A stretch of 64,000 nt of DNA from Arthrobacter pascens (GTDB taxonomy: Bacteria; Actinomycetota; Actinomycetes; Actinomycetales; Micrococcaceae). The notes under the pieces were generated by a model. The model did no database searches, was not told the origin of the DNA, and worked only from the letters and a program-made list of their open reading frames with translations. Location of the stretch: contig NZ_JAFHKT010000119.1 of assembly GCF_017052465.1 (NCBI RefSeq), positions 1-64,000 of the forward strand. The letters are read 5' to 3'. Of this stretch, positions 17,476-26,537 are shown piece after piece. The translations under genes and the position numbers were made by a program. The first letter of the stretch is position 1; each line of letters opens with the position of its first letter.

Positions 17476-18328
17476 GATCTGTGCTATCTTTCCCGTATGG
17501 CTTCAGGACCAGTCGCGGCCTGGGTGACCACGAGACGGCCGCCAAACTCCAAAAGGCCATAAAAGCAACCCGGGGGACAGCACGAGAAGGGCGGCCAACA
17601 AATGAAAAATGACACTGTATGGTTCACCTGTGAAGACGACTGTGAGTTCTGCTCGGGGCCCGAGACAGACTAGGCCTGTCGGTCGGTGGAGTCCGGCGGC
17701 ATTCACGTGTTGCTGACGACGGCAGGTGCGGGACTGCTCTCGAGTTGGTCAGGAGCCCTGCTGTGATGAGCAAGATCAGACTTAGCATTGCGCCGCTCCC
17801 TCGCCCGATGTTCCGCAAAGGGTTTCGGACCGACGTATTCCCATAGTCTTCCTAGTAGGCGTAGGCATTGCCGGAAATCACCAGGTCGTAGTCATCCTCG
17901 ACATGGCCCTGCCGACAAAGAATGATGACGTCTCCGCTAAAGGGACGTCCACATGGATATACGACTGCTCTGTCGCATTTTGTGCCTTTCTGTGGATTGC
18001 CTCGGTGGCCGGGGCCCCTGTCCTCGCCATCATTGGCTCCGGATAGACGGTACATCGTCCGTGCAGCCACAGCAGCCGCACCCAGGCATTGACGAGCTCT
18101 ATCGCAGCCGGCGCCCTGGTGCTGTTCTGGCCGCGGAGGTAATCCGAACCATTGAAGGTTGTGGCCCGGGGATCCCTTGGGATCCCGGGCCACAACCTTC
18201 TGGTACATCAATGCTTGGTCAGTGTTTTGGACGCTCACGACGGCGGCACCGGATTTCCGCTGCTGCGGCACCTGTGGTGAGGCGGCCGGTTCGGTGGGCG
18301 CCGGCGTCGGACTTTTCAGTACCCGATA
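17476..18328. other. Long intergenic stretch with gene debris and a large hairpin
   Basis: About 850 bases without a credible gene. Frames just after the 17456 palindrome look like the start of a truncated gene. A long near-perfect hairpin sits at 18154-18200. Nothing else is recognised. Confidence 0.5.
18154..18200. repeat. Long near-perfect inverted repeat
   Basis: The left arm (23 bases, 18154-18176) and right arm (22 bases, 18179-18200) pair throughout except for one bulged G, around a 2-base centre. It lies about 130 bases beyond the end of the minus-strand aldehyde dehydrogenase gene. It could be that operon's terminator or a cruciform-forming repeat. Confidence 0.7.
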
Positions 18329-19816
18329 CTAGGCAGTGGCGCGTCGCGCCACGTTGTAGAAGCGGATGTTTTCGTATTCTTCGAGCCCTTCGGCGCTTCC
18401 TTCGCGTCCGAGGCCTGACTGCTTGATGCCTCCGAAGGGGGCGGCAGCGTTGGACGGTACGCCTTGGTTGATGCCCACGATTCCCGTCTGGAGACGGTCG
18501 GCGACATTAAGGGCGCGGTCGAGGTTCTCGGTGAATACATAGCCGGCGAGGCCAAATTCTGTCGCGTTGGCCCGGTTGATTGCCTCGGCTTCTGAGCTGA
18601 ACCGCTGAATCGCCGCGATGGGGCCGAAAATCTCAGACTTGGCCACGTCGGAATCTTCGGTGACGTGGTCAAGGACGGTCGGGGCGAAGAAGTTGCCTGC
18701 AGAGTCGTATCCGTGGCCGCCGGTCAGCAGTGTGGCGCCCAGGCTCACGGCATTCTCGGTGTACGCCTGCATTTGAGCGACTGCACGATCGTCGATCAGT
18801 GCACCGAGTCCGGTCTGCTGTCCGAGGCCGCTTCCGACGGCGACTTGGGCGAAGCGTTCGGTGAGTGCGGAGACGAAGTCATCGGCTATCCCGTCCTGGA
18901 CGTAGATGCGGTTGGCTCCAATGCAGGACTGTCCGCCATTGCGCAGCTTCGCGGCAAACGTTCCATCCACCGCCCGCTGAAGATCAGCGTCATTGAAGAC
19001 GATGAGCGGTGCGTTACCGCCGAGCTCCATCGAACTGCGGAGCACATTCCGGGAGGCAAGCTTCAGGAGCTGACGGCCCACCGGCGTTGACCCGGTGAAG
19101 GACACCTTCCGGACCCTTGGGTCAAGCAGGACGGCTTCGCTGAACGCCCCTGACTTTGAGGTGGTGATGACCTGGATCAGTTCTTCAGGCACCCCTGCCT
19201 CAACGGCGAGCTGGACCGCAAAGTACGTCGTCAGGGGAGTAAGGGTCGCAGGCTTGATGACGACGGGGCAGCCTGCTGCCAGCGCCGGTGCGATTTTTCG
19301 GGTGGCCATGGCCAGCGGGAAGTTCCATGGCGTAATCAGTACCGCCAAGCCCACGGGGGAGCGGCGGGTGAGGAGGCTCGCGCCTCCGTCGGGCGTTTCC
19401 CGGAAGTTCCCTGCGGGGCGCACGGCCTCTTCGGCGTACCAGCGGACGAAGTCGGTGCCGTACTTAACCTCGCCGCGGGCCTCTGCGAGGGGTTTGCCCA
19501 TTTCGCGTGAGATCAGGTGTGCAAGATCTTCGGTGTGGGCAACGAGCTTGTCGTACCAGGCGTGCAGCACGTCGGCGCGCTGACGAAGGGTGCTATTTGA
19601 CCAGTCAGCTCCAGCCGCGTCGGCCTTCCCAACAGCTTCCAGCGCAGCCTCGACATCAGCGTCAGGGACGTGGGCTATGGTCTCGGCCGTGGCAGGGTCC
19701 TGGACTGCGATACCTTGGCTGGGCAGTTTGATGGATTGGATGACTGCATCCGCGTGCCGGAGGCTGTCGGCGTCTGCCGTAATCAGCGGCGTAGCTACGT
19801 TGGCTGTGAGGCTCAT
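18329..19816 (-). CDS. NAD(P)-dependent succinate-semialdehyde dehydrogenase-type aldehyde dehydrogenase
   Basis: The 495-residue aldehyde dehydrogenase starts at the ATG at 19816, after GAGAGA; the longer open frame adds unrelated sequence. It shows the catalytic Glu block MELGGNAPLIV, the nucleophile Cys in NGGQSCIGANR (about residue 297), and the cofactor segments TPWNFPLA and FTGSTPVGRQLL. Overall it looks like the GabD succinate-semialdehyde dehydrogenase branch, which oxidises the aldehyde to succinate. It is the last gene of the GntR-FAD/FeS-ALDH operon, which could feed a hydroxy acid through its semialdehyde or keto product (inference). Confidence 0.85.
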   Translation of the reverse strand: MSLTANVATPLITADADSLRHADAVIQSIKLPSQGIAVQDPATAETIAHVPDADVEAALEAVGKADAAGADWSNSTLRQRADVLHAWYDKLVAHTEDLAHLISREMGKPLAEARGEVKYGTDFVRWYAEEAVRPAGNFRETPDGGASLLTRRSPVGLAVLITPWNFPLAMATRKIAPALAAGCPVVIKPATLTPLTTYFAVQLAVEAGVPEELIQVITTSKSGAFSEAVLLDPRVRKVSFTGSTPVGRQLLKLASRNVLRSSMELGGNAPLIVFNDADLQRAVDGTFAAKLRNGGQSCIGANRIYVQDGIADDFVSALTERFAQVAVGSGLGQQTGLGALIDDRAVAQMQAYTENAVSLGATLLTGGHGYDSAGNFFAPTVLDHVTEDSDVAKSEIFGPIAAIQRFSSEAEAINRANATEFGLAGYVFTENLDRALNVADRLQTGIVGINQGVPSNAAAPFGGIKQSGLGREGSAEGLEEYENIRFYNVARRATA

Positions 19817-19844
19817 CGGTTCTCTCTTTCGTTTATGGCTTGCT

Positions 19845-22745
19845 CTAAAGGACGGTGTTCCGGGGATCAAGGAGTTCGGCAAGGTGGAGGCTCTTGCGCT
19901 CCGGTTCCAATTGCTTGACCTGCATCGCACAGCTGAAGCCGTCGGCAAGAACCGGTGTGTCTGCCGCAGTGCCTTCAAGGGCAGGAGCCAGTGCCTGCTG
20001 TGCCACCTTCATGGAGATGTCGTAGTGGTTGGCTTCGAAGCCGAAGTTTCCCGCTACGCCGCAGCAACCTGTTGCCTCGGCGACATTGGCTACTCCCAGG
20101 GCCGCCAATGCCTTCCGCTGTACTGTCGCCCCAAAGGTTGAGTACTCGTGGCAATGGGTCTGCACAGTCACGTCCGGCGGTACGGCCGGTGGCGTCCAAC
20201 CTGCGTCGACCCATTCCTTCACGGCTTCGGCGAAGCTGCGGATCCTGTGGGATACGCGTTCGGCGGCCTCGGTGCCGAGCAGTTCCGGCGCGTCCTTCTT
20301 CAATGCGGCGGCGCAGCTTGGTTCGATGACGACGATCGGTGCATCGGTGCCGTCATCGAGCTTCGCTACGGCCTTGCTCATGAGCTTCTTCGCGGTGTCG
20401 AGTTGACCCGTAGAGATCCAGGTCAGGCCGCAGCAGGCATCCGATTCGCAGCCGACCTGCCTACCCGTGCTTTCCATGACCCGGGCTGCTGCCCCGGCCA
20501 CTTCGGGCCTGAAACCCTTGGTGAACGAGTCAACGAACAGCACGGCGTCGGCTGTCTTGGCGGGGGCGCTGTACGGGGCGAGGGCGTCGCGGAGCATCTT
20601 CCGGGAAGCGAACTTCGGCATCTTCCTCTTGGTGGTGAGGCCGCCCGCGGCGGCCACGACCTTGCCAAGCGGGCTTGCCAGGACGCCATTGACCAGCGGG
20701 CTAATGCGGGACGTTAGCTTCAACCACCTGGGCAGCCACCCGAGCGAGAAGTGCGACATCGGCCGGAGCTTCCCCTCGTAGTAGTGCGAGAAGAACTCCG
20801 ATTTGTAGCTGGCCATGTCCACGCCTGCAGGACAGTCGTTGGAACAGGCCTTGCAGGCCAGGCACAGGTCCAATGCCTCGCGGACATCTTCTGACTTCCA
20901 GCCTTCGTCGATGGTCCGGGCACCCCGGACCATGTCCTGGAGCACCCTGGACCGTCCACGCGTCGAGTCCTTCTCGTCCCCTGTGGCCCGGAAGCTCGGG
21001 CACATCACCCCGCCGGAGTCCGAACGGCACCTGCCGACGCCGATGCAAGCCTGGACGGCATGCACCCAGGGGTCGGCTCCGGCCGCGGCGGCCTCGACGG
21101 GCCGGAGCTCGAAGTGCGTTCTCCACTCACGTTCGGGGACGCCCTCGAGGGCCAGGTTGGCGTCAATCGGATCCGGATCGGTGATCGATCCCGGATTCAG
21201 GATCCCTGCCTCATCCCACATCCTGCTGTATTCCTCGAACGCGGCGAGCATGTCGGGGGAGTACATGTGCGGAAGCAGTGCCGAGCGGGCACGGCCGTCG
21301 CCGTGTTCTCCGGACAAGGAGCCTCCGTGGCGGACAACAAGTTCGGCGGCGGCCTGCGTGAACTTGCGGAACACGCTGCGGCCTTCTTCGCTGCGCAGGT
21401 CGTAGGTGATGCGGATGTGCATGCATCCTGCCCCGAAGTGCCCGTACATGATCCCGGTCAGCTCATACTCGTCCAGGAGTGTCCGGAAGTCGGCCAGGTA
21501 GGCTGCGAGGTTCTGCGGGGCAACGGCGGAGTCCTCCCAACCGGCGTGGGATTCTCCGCCGCTGGCGGGCCTGGATGACAGGCCGGCGCCGTCTTCCCTC
21601 ACCCGCCACAATGTAGCGCGTTCAGCAGAGTCCGGAACTGCACATCCATCGACCAGGCGGCCGTTCGCGGCGAGCCGTTCCAGCAGCAGGGCGGCCTGGC
21701 GGGCCACTTCGTCCGGGTCGTCGCCGTCGAGGTCCACGTAGAGGAACGCCTTGCCTTGGGGAAGCCCGAGGACGGAGTCGTCTCCGCGGCGCAGCCGCAT
21801 GGTGTCAACGATGGCCTCATCGATGCCTTCGACTGCCGCCGGTGAGAAGTCGAGGATGGTTTCGATGTCCTTTGCAGCGTCGACCACATCGGCATAGCCG
21901 AGGCAGACCAGCAGTGCGCTGGGCGCCTTGGGGACCAGTTTCATGCGGGCGCGGACGACGACGGCGCAGGTTCCTTCGGTGCCGACCAGTGCCCTGGCAA
22001 CGTTAAGGCCGTTCTCCGGCAGGAGATTGGCAAGGTGGTAGCCGGAAACTTGGCGCTGGATGCGGCCAAGTTCAAGGCGGAAAGCAGACAGGTTGTCCTG
22101 GGCGAGCTTCTTGAGGTCTTCGCCCAACTGGGACGCGCGGGATACGGAGTAGGCGTCGGACGGGTCGGTGGCCCGGACGCCGTTGTCTGATGCGGTGAGC
22201 AGGGCGCCGTCGGAGGTGACGACCTCGATCTCGTGGACGTGATCGGAAGTCCGTCCATAACGTACCGAGTGGTTGCCGCACGCGTCGTTGCCGATGGCGC
22301 CACCGATGGTGGCACGGTTTTTTGAGGACGGGTCGGGGGCGAAAGTGAGGCTCCCGCCGGTTGCGTGTTCTGTTTCGCGGGTGAGCTGGGCAAGCACGAC
22401 GCCGGCTTCGACGTCTGCCGTTCCTGTCGCCTCATCGACGGTTATGATCCGGTTCATGTGCCGCGAGAAGTCCAGAACGATTCCGGGGCCGATGGCGTTT
22501 CCGGCCATGGACGTCCCTCCGCCCCGGCTGATCAGCGGAGTTCCGGTTTCCCGGCATGCCGCCATGACGGCGAGGACGTCGTCGACACTGCGCGGAAACA
22601 CGACCCCGACAGGCGGGATCCGGTAGTTGGACGCGTCATAGGAGTATGCGGCCAGCCGGTGAGCCGAGCCCTCCACGGGCACACCCGCGGCCTGAAGCTT
22701 TGCCAGGATCGCTGCACGTTCCGGGGCGGTGAACTTTGAATGCAT
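19845..22745 (-). CDS. FAD-linked oxidase fused to Fe-S/CCG domain (D-2-hydroxyacid dehydrogenase type)
   Basis: The 966-residue fusion has an N-terminal FAD-binding PCMH domain (RGGGTSMAGNAIGPG near residues 75-90) and a FAD-oxidase C-domain with the HFGAGCMHIR motif. A 4Fe-4S segment follows, CLACKACSNDCPAG (about 630), then two CCG heterodisulfide-reductase-like blocks (SDACCGLTW near 768 and TGCCGVAGNFG near 895). This is the YdiJ/D-lactate-dehydrogenase-like architecture, oxidising D-2-hydroxy acids (lactate, glycolate, 2-hydroxyglutarate) with electrons passed to the respiratory chain. Gaps of 28 and 52 bases link it to the aldehyde dehydrogenase and GntR genes. Confidence 0.9.
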   Translation of the reverse strand: MHSKFTAPERAAILAKLQAAGVPVEGSAHRLAAYSYDASNYRIPPVGVVFPRSVDDVLAVMAACRETGTPLISRGGGTSMAGNAIGPGIVLDFSRHMNRIITVDEATGTADVEAGVVLAQLTRETEHATGGSLTFAPDPSSKNRATIGGAIGNDACGNHSVRYGRTSDHVHEIEVVTSDGALLTASDNGVRATDPSDAYSVSRASQLGEDLKKLAQDNLSAFRLELGRIQRQVSGYHLANLLPENGLNVARALVGTEGTCAVVVRARMKLVPKAPSALLVCLGYADVVDAAKDIETILDFSPAAVEGIDEAIVDTMRLRRGDDSVLGLPQGKAFLYVDLDGDDPDEVARQAALLLERLAANGRLVDGCAVPDSAERATLWRVREDGAGLSSRPASGGESHAGWEDSAVAPQNLAAYLADFRTLLDEYELTGIMYGHFGAGCMHIRITYDLRSEEGRSVFRKFTQAAAELVVRHGGSLSGEHGDGRARSALLPHMYSPDMLAAFEEYSRMWDEAGILNPGSITDPDPIDANLALEGVPEREWRTHFELRPVEAAAAGADPWVHAVQACIGVGRCRSDSGGVMCPSFRATGDEKDSTRGRSRVLQDMVRGARTIDEGWKSEDVREALDLCLACKACSNDCPAGVDMASYKSEFFSHYYEGKLRPMSHFSLGWLPRWLKLTSRISPLVNGVLASPLGKVVAAAGGLTTKRKMPKFASRKMLRDALAPYSAPAKTADAVLFVDSFTKGFRPEVAGAAARVMESTGRQVGCESDACCGLTWISTGQLDTAKKLMSKAVAKLDDGTDAPIVVIEPSCAAALKKDAPELLGTEAAERVSHRIRSFAEAVKEWVDAGWTPPAVPPDVTVQTHCHEYSTFGATVQRKALAALGVANVAEATGCCGVAGNFGFEANHYDISMKVAQQALAPALEGTAADTPVLADGFSCAMQVKQLEPERKSLHLAELLDPRNTVL

Positions 22746-22797
22746 GGTCGCTTTCCACTTGGAGTTTCATGGAACGGTTTCGAGTTGTGTTGCCGTA

Positions 22798-23457
22798 CTA
22801 GTGCTCCCGGGAGACTTCTTCCTGGGTTCTCGTGCTGAGGAACGCTTCGGCGTCGTCCAAATGGGCCGCCCAAAGCTTCAATGCCTTGTCCGGGTTGCCG
22901 GCGATCAGCGCACTCAGGAGCTCAGTGTGTTCGTCGTGAAGCGTGGATACATGGAGGTACCGGGGGCGAAGGAGGGCCATCAGGAGGCGGATCTCTGTAG
23001 AAATCGTCTGAAAGAGCCTACTCAGCCGCTGCGAGCCGGCAGCTTCCACGACGGCCGCATGAAAGCCCATGTCAGCCTGTGCCGCAGTTTCCCAATCCTG
23101 ATCATCCCTGACCTCTGAAAACCTCGCCAGGGATTCCCGGATGGGCTCCGTATTGGCGCCTTGGCGGACCGAACGGACCGCCTCAAATTCGATGAGTCGG
23201 CGTACGCGAAATATGTCCGCGACGTCCTGGACGGAGAAACGACGGACCCTTGCACTTTGCCCGGTTTCACGTTCCAGGAAGCCTTCGGCGATGAGGCTTT
23301 GCACCGCAACGCGGGCAGTCGGCCTCGCCACGCCCAACTTCTGGGCCACGTGGCTGTCCTTAACCCGTGCTCCCGCTGAGTAGTCTCCGGCCAGGAGGCT
23401 GCGTTCAAGCCGGATACGGACGGCGTCGGCAACTGTCACAACTTCATTGATTGTCAC
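22798..23457 (-). CDS. GntR/FCD-family transcriptional regulator
   Basis: The 219-residue regulator has an N-terminal winged helix (KDSHVAQKLGVARPTARVAVQSLIAEGFLERE) and an FCD effector domain from about residue 80. The FCD part has the metal-binding pattern around GFHAAVVEAAG and HDEHTELLSALIAG. The start is a GTG at 23457. It heads the FAD/FeS oxidase-aldehyde dehydrogenase operon and probably represses it until the organic-acid inducer binds. A palindrome lies directly upstream. Confidence 0.9.
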   Translation of the reverse strand: MTINEVVTVADAVRIRLERSLLAGDYSAGARVKDSHVAQKLGVARPTARVAVQSLIAEGFLERETGQSARVRRFSVQDVADIFRVRRLIEFEAVRSVRQGANTEPIRESLARFSEVRDDQDWETAAQADMGFHAAVVEAAGSQRLSRLFQTISTEIRLLMALLRPRYLHVSTLHDEHTELLSALIAGNPDKALKLWAAHLDDAEAFLSTRTQEEVSREH

Positions 23458-23465
23458 CTCAAAAC

Positions 23466-23482
23466 TGTATAACAGCTATACA
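23466..23482. promoter_or_regulatory. Operator-like palindrome upstream of the GntR gene
   Basis: TGTATA-ACAGC-TATACA is a perfect 6-base inverted repeat with a 5-base spacer, nine bases before the start codon. This form fits a GntR/FCD operator and points to autoregulation. The remaining bases up to 23753 show no gene. Confidence 0.6.
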
Positions 23483-23753
23483 TTTTTTCCTAAGACTTGG
23501 CGACACTCTAGGTAACTCTGACTACGACGCGAGAAGCGCAAAGTCAGGCTCGCAAGTCAGGGATTGGGTCAGAACCGCTCCTCGGCAAGGCCTGTAAGAG
23601 GGCAGAACACAGAGCTGCCGCGCCCCTGTCACGGGAAGCGCGGCCATGGTTTGGAGTTGCTTGGAATTTGGTCAGAATGGGGTCTAGGCACCCCAGAAAC
23701 CGGCGGCGCCCGTTCGGTCTCTAATGCTCACCGGATGAACACCGACGTTTGGT

Positions 23754-24404
23754 TTAACTTTCGGCGCGGAGCGCATTTTGGAACTGACGGACCGTCTCAT
23801 GACGGAAGCCCTCGATGTCACCTTCCAAAGCGAGTGCAGCCAATCTCTCGTGCTCAACGGCGATTTCATGGAGGTCGCTGTAAGTCCGATGGTCGACCGA
23901 GAAGTAGAGACGCAGCTTGTTCTCCCAACCGTTCCAAAGAGCGTGCAGGGCGGCGTTCCCGGAATATTCGTAGAAGAGCCTGTGGAAGCGAAGGTGAGCA
24001 TCAATGCTGGCCGGGATATCGTTGGTGTCCGTGGCCCGGTAAAGTTCCTCGATGGTTTGCTTCAACCGAAGCCGCTCAGGACCGCGCAACGTTGCGGCCG
24101 AGAGCTCGGCAGCGTAAGGCTCGACAAGCAAACGGATTGATGCGATCTCGGCGACCTCCCGAGCACTTACCTCCACAACGAACGATCCCCGGAAGGGGAT
24201 CTTCACGACCAGCCCCTCCTCCTCAAGCTTGGTCAGTGCCTCACGTAGCGGGGACCGGCTGATCCCGAGATCGGCAGCAATGTGCGTCTCGCGCAACTGT
24301 TCGCCGGGCGGCACAGTTCCGTCCAGGATGGCGGTACGCAGCACGCGGTAGACGCCGTCGGGCGTCGTCGTCCGCTGTTCATGCCACTCGAACTTGCGGT
24401 CCAT
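23754..24404 (-). CDS. GntR/FCD-family transcriptional regulator
   Basis: The 216-residue regulator starts at the ATG at 24404, behind a perfect AAGGAGG. It has a GntR winged helix (LRETHIAADLGISRSPLREALTKLEEEGLV) and an FCD domain with the ligands in DAHLRFHRLFYEYSGN and HERLAALALEGD. It is the last gene downstream of the DAO-oxidase operon and a likely regulator of it, because ATTGTCGA-type sequence lies just before its ribosome binding site and four related sites lie in the promoter at 31.3 kb. Confidence 0.9.
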   Translation of the reverse strand: MDRKFEWHEQRTTTPDGVYRVLRTAILDGTVPPGEQLRETHIAADLGISRSPLREALTKLEEEGLVVKIPFRGSFVVEVSAREVAEIASIRLLVEPYAAELSAATLRGPERLRLKQTIEELYRATDTNDIPASIDAHLRFHRLFYEYSGNAALHALWNGWENKLRLYFSVDHRTYSDLHEIAVEHERLAALALEGDIEGFRHETVRQFQNALRAES

Positions 24405-24421
24405 GTGCCGCCTCCTTGTCG

Positions 24422-24433
24422 ATTGTCGATTAT
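24422..24433. promoter_or_regulatory. ATTGTCGA-type operator half upstream of the GntR gene
   Basis: ATTGTCGATTAT shares its first eight bases with the operators at 31255 and 31286. It lies directly upstream of the AAGGAGG of the regulator gene, as expected for autoregulation. Confidence 0.5.
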
Positions 24434-25170
24434 ACAGGGTGTCCATCGTGGGCCTGCGGCCAGGAGAAGTCTTCAGACGTTGATGGTTTTTCTTGGTGAG
24501 TTGCGGTGAGGTCCTCAACGGCTTCTTGCGTATGCCGCTTGATGGCCCTGAGGAGGCCATCCCTGTCGCCTGCCTTCAGGAGATCCAGGATGTTTTGGTG
24601 TTCCTGTACCAGAACGTCCATCCTTGGGTAGAAGACTTCCAAGTCGAAGAGGCACATTCTTGATTCAGCGGCGAGTGTCTAGTAGATACGGATGAAACGG
24701 GAATTTCCCATGCCGGCAACAAGGGCTGAATGGAACTGCATGTCCAGCCCTGCCATGGTCTGCCAGTCGGAACCAGCCACTTGCTTCGCCATTTCGCCCA
24801 CAATTTCCTTCAGCACTTTGCAGGTGTCTTTGATCTGCTTCGGGCTGCTGTCCAACAGCCTGTTGGCGGCGGCGGATTCGATGGACTCACGAATTGTGTA
24901 GATCTCCCTAAGGTCATGCGTTTCGACCTCCTTGACGAACACTCCGTAGTTGCGCCGACTGATCAGGATCCCTTCCTGGCACAAACGCTGCAGTGCTTCC
25001 CGGAGAGGACCTCTGGATGTGTTGAGCTGGTTCGCCAGGAGGGATTCGTTGATCTGTTGCCCGGGGCGGATGGACCCCTGGACGATTTGTTCCCGCAAGT
25101 GGTCCGCGATCACCTGCGCCGTGGGTCTTGCCTCCAGTGCAAGTAATCCTTCTGGTGCCGCCATTGACAT
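24430..25170 (-). pseudogene. GntR/FCD regulator interrupted by an in-frame amber codon
   Basis: The N-terminal part (163 codons from 25170) has an intact winged helix (NESLLANQLNTSRGPLREALQRLCQEGILI) and the first FCD helices. It ends at a TAG (24679-24681) after RFIRIY. The same frame continues without any shift as TLAAESRMCLFDLEVFYPRM and HQNILDLLKAGDRDGLLRAI, the rest of the FCD domain. A single nonsense substitution (for example CAG to TAG) explains it. The product would bind DNA but lack half its effector domain. A base-call error cannot be excluded. Confidence 0.75.
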
Positions 25171-25241
25171 CCACTCATCTCACGTTTTGGCATACTACGG
25201 GTTGTCTAGATTGCTGTTGCGGTGCTGTCTGACGGATTGGT

Positions 25242-26375
25242 CTAGCTCGTCTTAAACCTGTCCGGGCGTACGAATTCCAGGCCTTCGAGGGACTGTTTGC
25301 CGAGCGCTTCGTACGCGGCAATGTGGCCGTACCCGGTGGCATTCTTGAATCCGCCCCCGGAGAAGCCTGTGGCGCAATAGATCTTGCTTGACTCGCTGAG
25401 CCAACCCAGTAGAGGGTTCCGGTCCGTGGTGTAGAGGTCCGGGAAGGCATCCGATCGGACGATCGTCGGGATGAGACCGGGGATGAATTCCGAGACCGTT
25501 TCGAAAGTCTCGGCAATTTCGGCTGTTGAAAGTTCCCTGCGGAAACCGTCGGGGTCCGGTGTTACGGTGCCCCGGCCGTCCAAGGTGGCTTTGACTGTGA
25601 CCCCATCGACGGTAGGTGCCCCATACATGGAGCGGCCCTCGTACATCCGGTTGAACGTAGGGAACTTTTCCGGCGTGAACTGGGCTGCGTCGCGGGCAAC
25701 GAACCACGAAAGGAAAACTCTGCGTGTTTCCGTGTGCGCCTTTAGATAGTCAGGCATAAGCCGCCTGGACCAGCCCCCGGAGGAGACGATGACGTTCTCG
25801 AAGGTCCAGGAGGTGTCTCCGGAGGTGATGACCACGCCATCTTCGGTTTCGGTGATGCTGTCAATCGGGGTGTTTGTATGGACGGTTGCGCCGATGGCCT
25901 GGGCTGCGGCGACGGCGGCAGTGACGGCCCGGTCGGTGCGCAGGACCCCGGCGTTCGGGTCGTAGATGGCGCAGTCATCCGGGCGGAGGCTGTGCTGCGG
26001 GTAGCGTTCCGCCATCTCTTCGCGGCTGAGGATTTCGTGGGCAGCCTCGTTGGTTCGGGCGGTTTCCAGGAGGCTGCGGATGTAGGGGCCGTCGGCGGTG
26101 CCGATGGACAGGCCGCCGCAGCGTGTGAAGATGTCCTGTCCGGTTTCTGCTTCCAGTTCAGCCCAGAGATCGCGCGAGCGTTCCAGGATGGGGTAGAGGT
26201 CGGGGTTGCCGAGGTAGATCATGCGGAACAGGCGGGTGTCGCCGCCCACGGCGCTTCTGCCGTGAGCAGGTGACTGCGCCTCGAATCCGGTCACGGAGTC
26301 GGTCAGGTGCGATGCCTGCCACAACGCCATGCTTCCGATGCTGCCCAGGCCTATGACAGCCAGTCTTCCGTCCAT
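25242..26375 (-). CDS. Sarcosine/N-methyltryptophan-oxidase-like FAD amine oxidase
   Basis: The 377-residue DAO-family flavoenzyme opens LAVIGLGSIGSMALWQASHL, an FAD dinucleotide fold, with the Arg-rich GDTRLFR segment used by monomeric sarcosine and N-methyltryptophan oxidases. The C-terminal FSGGGFKNATGYGHIAAYEA completes the FAD site. In those oxidases FAD is bound covalently through a Cys in a CxYT motif; here the aligned segment is FPDLYTT, with Asp in place of Cys, so the flavin is probably non-covalent. It would oxidise a secondary or primary amine of an amino acid, giving an imine and H2O2. It ends the long catabolic operon. Confidence 0.85.
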   Translation of the reverse strand: MDGRLAVIGLGSIGSMALWQASHLTDSVTGFEAQSPAHGRSAVGGDTRLFRMIYLGNPDLYPILERSRDLWAELEAETGQDIFTRCGGLSIGTADGPYIRSLLETARTNEAAHEILSREEMAERYPQHSLRPDDCAIYDPNAGVLRTDRAVTAAVAAAQAIGATVHTNTPIDSITETEDGVVITSGDTSWTFENVIVSSGGWSRRLMPDYLKAHTETRRVFLSWFVARDAAQFTPEKFPTFNRMYEGRSMYGAPTVDGVTVKATLDGRGTVTPDPDGFRRELSTAEIAETFETVSEFIPGLIPTIVRSDAFPDLYTTDRNPLLGWLSESSKIYCATGFSGGGFKNATGYGHIAAYEALGKQSLEGLEFVRPDRFKTS

Positions 26376-26378
26376 GGC

Positions 26379-26489
26379 TTACAGCACCTTTTCCGGGAGC
26401 GCCTGGGTCCTGGCTTCCTTGGGATTGGCGTCACTGCGCTCCATCACAAGCCCCGCGGCTGTCGTCTGGATCTTATTTATGGTTTTCAT
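26379..26489 (-). CDS. Small ORF (36 aa) inside the oxidase operon
   Basis: An ATG at 26489 behind GAAGGGAAGCACC opens a 36-residue frame, MKTINKIQTTAAGLVMERSD followed by a Lys/Glu-rich tail. It ends with TAA three bases before the ATG of the sarcosine-oxidase-like gene. Placement and ribosome binding site suggest translation, perhaps as a coupling leader or a tiny helical protein. It resembles no family I know and could be the tail of a lost gene. Confidence 0.45.
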   Translation of the reverse strand: MKTINKIQTTAAGLVMERSDANPKEARTQALPEKVL

Positions 26490-26537
26490 GGTGCTTCCCT
26501 TCAAGGGGGTTCGGGGGGAAAGTTATTGGTTGATGGA

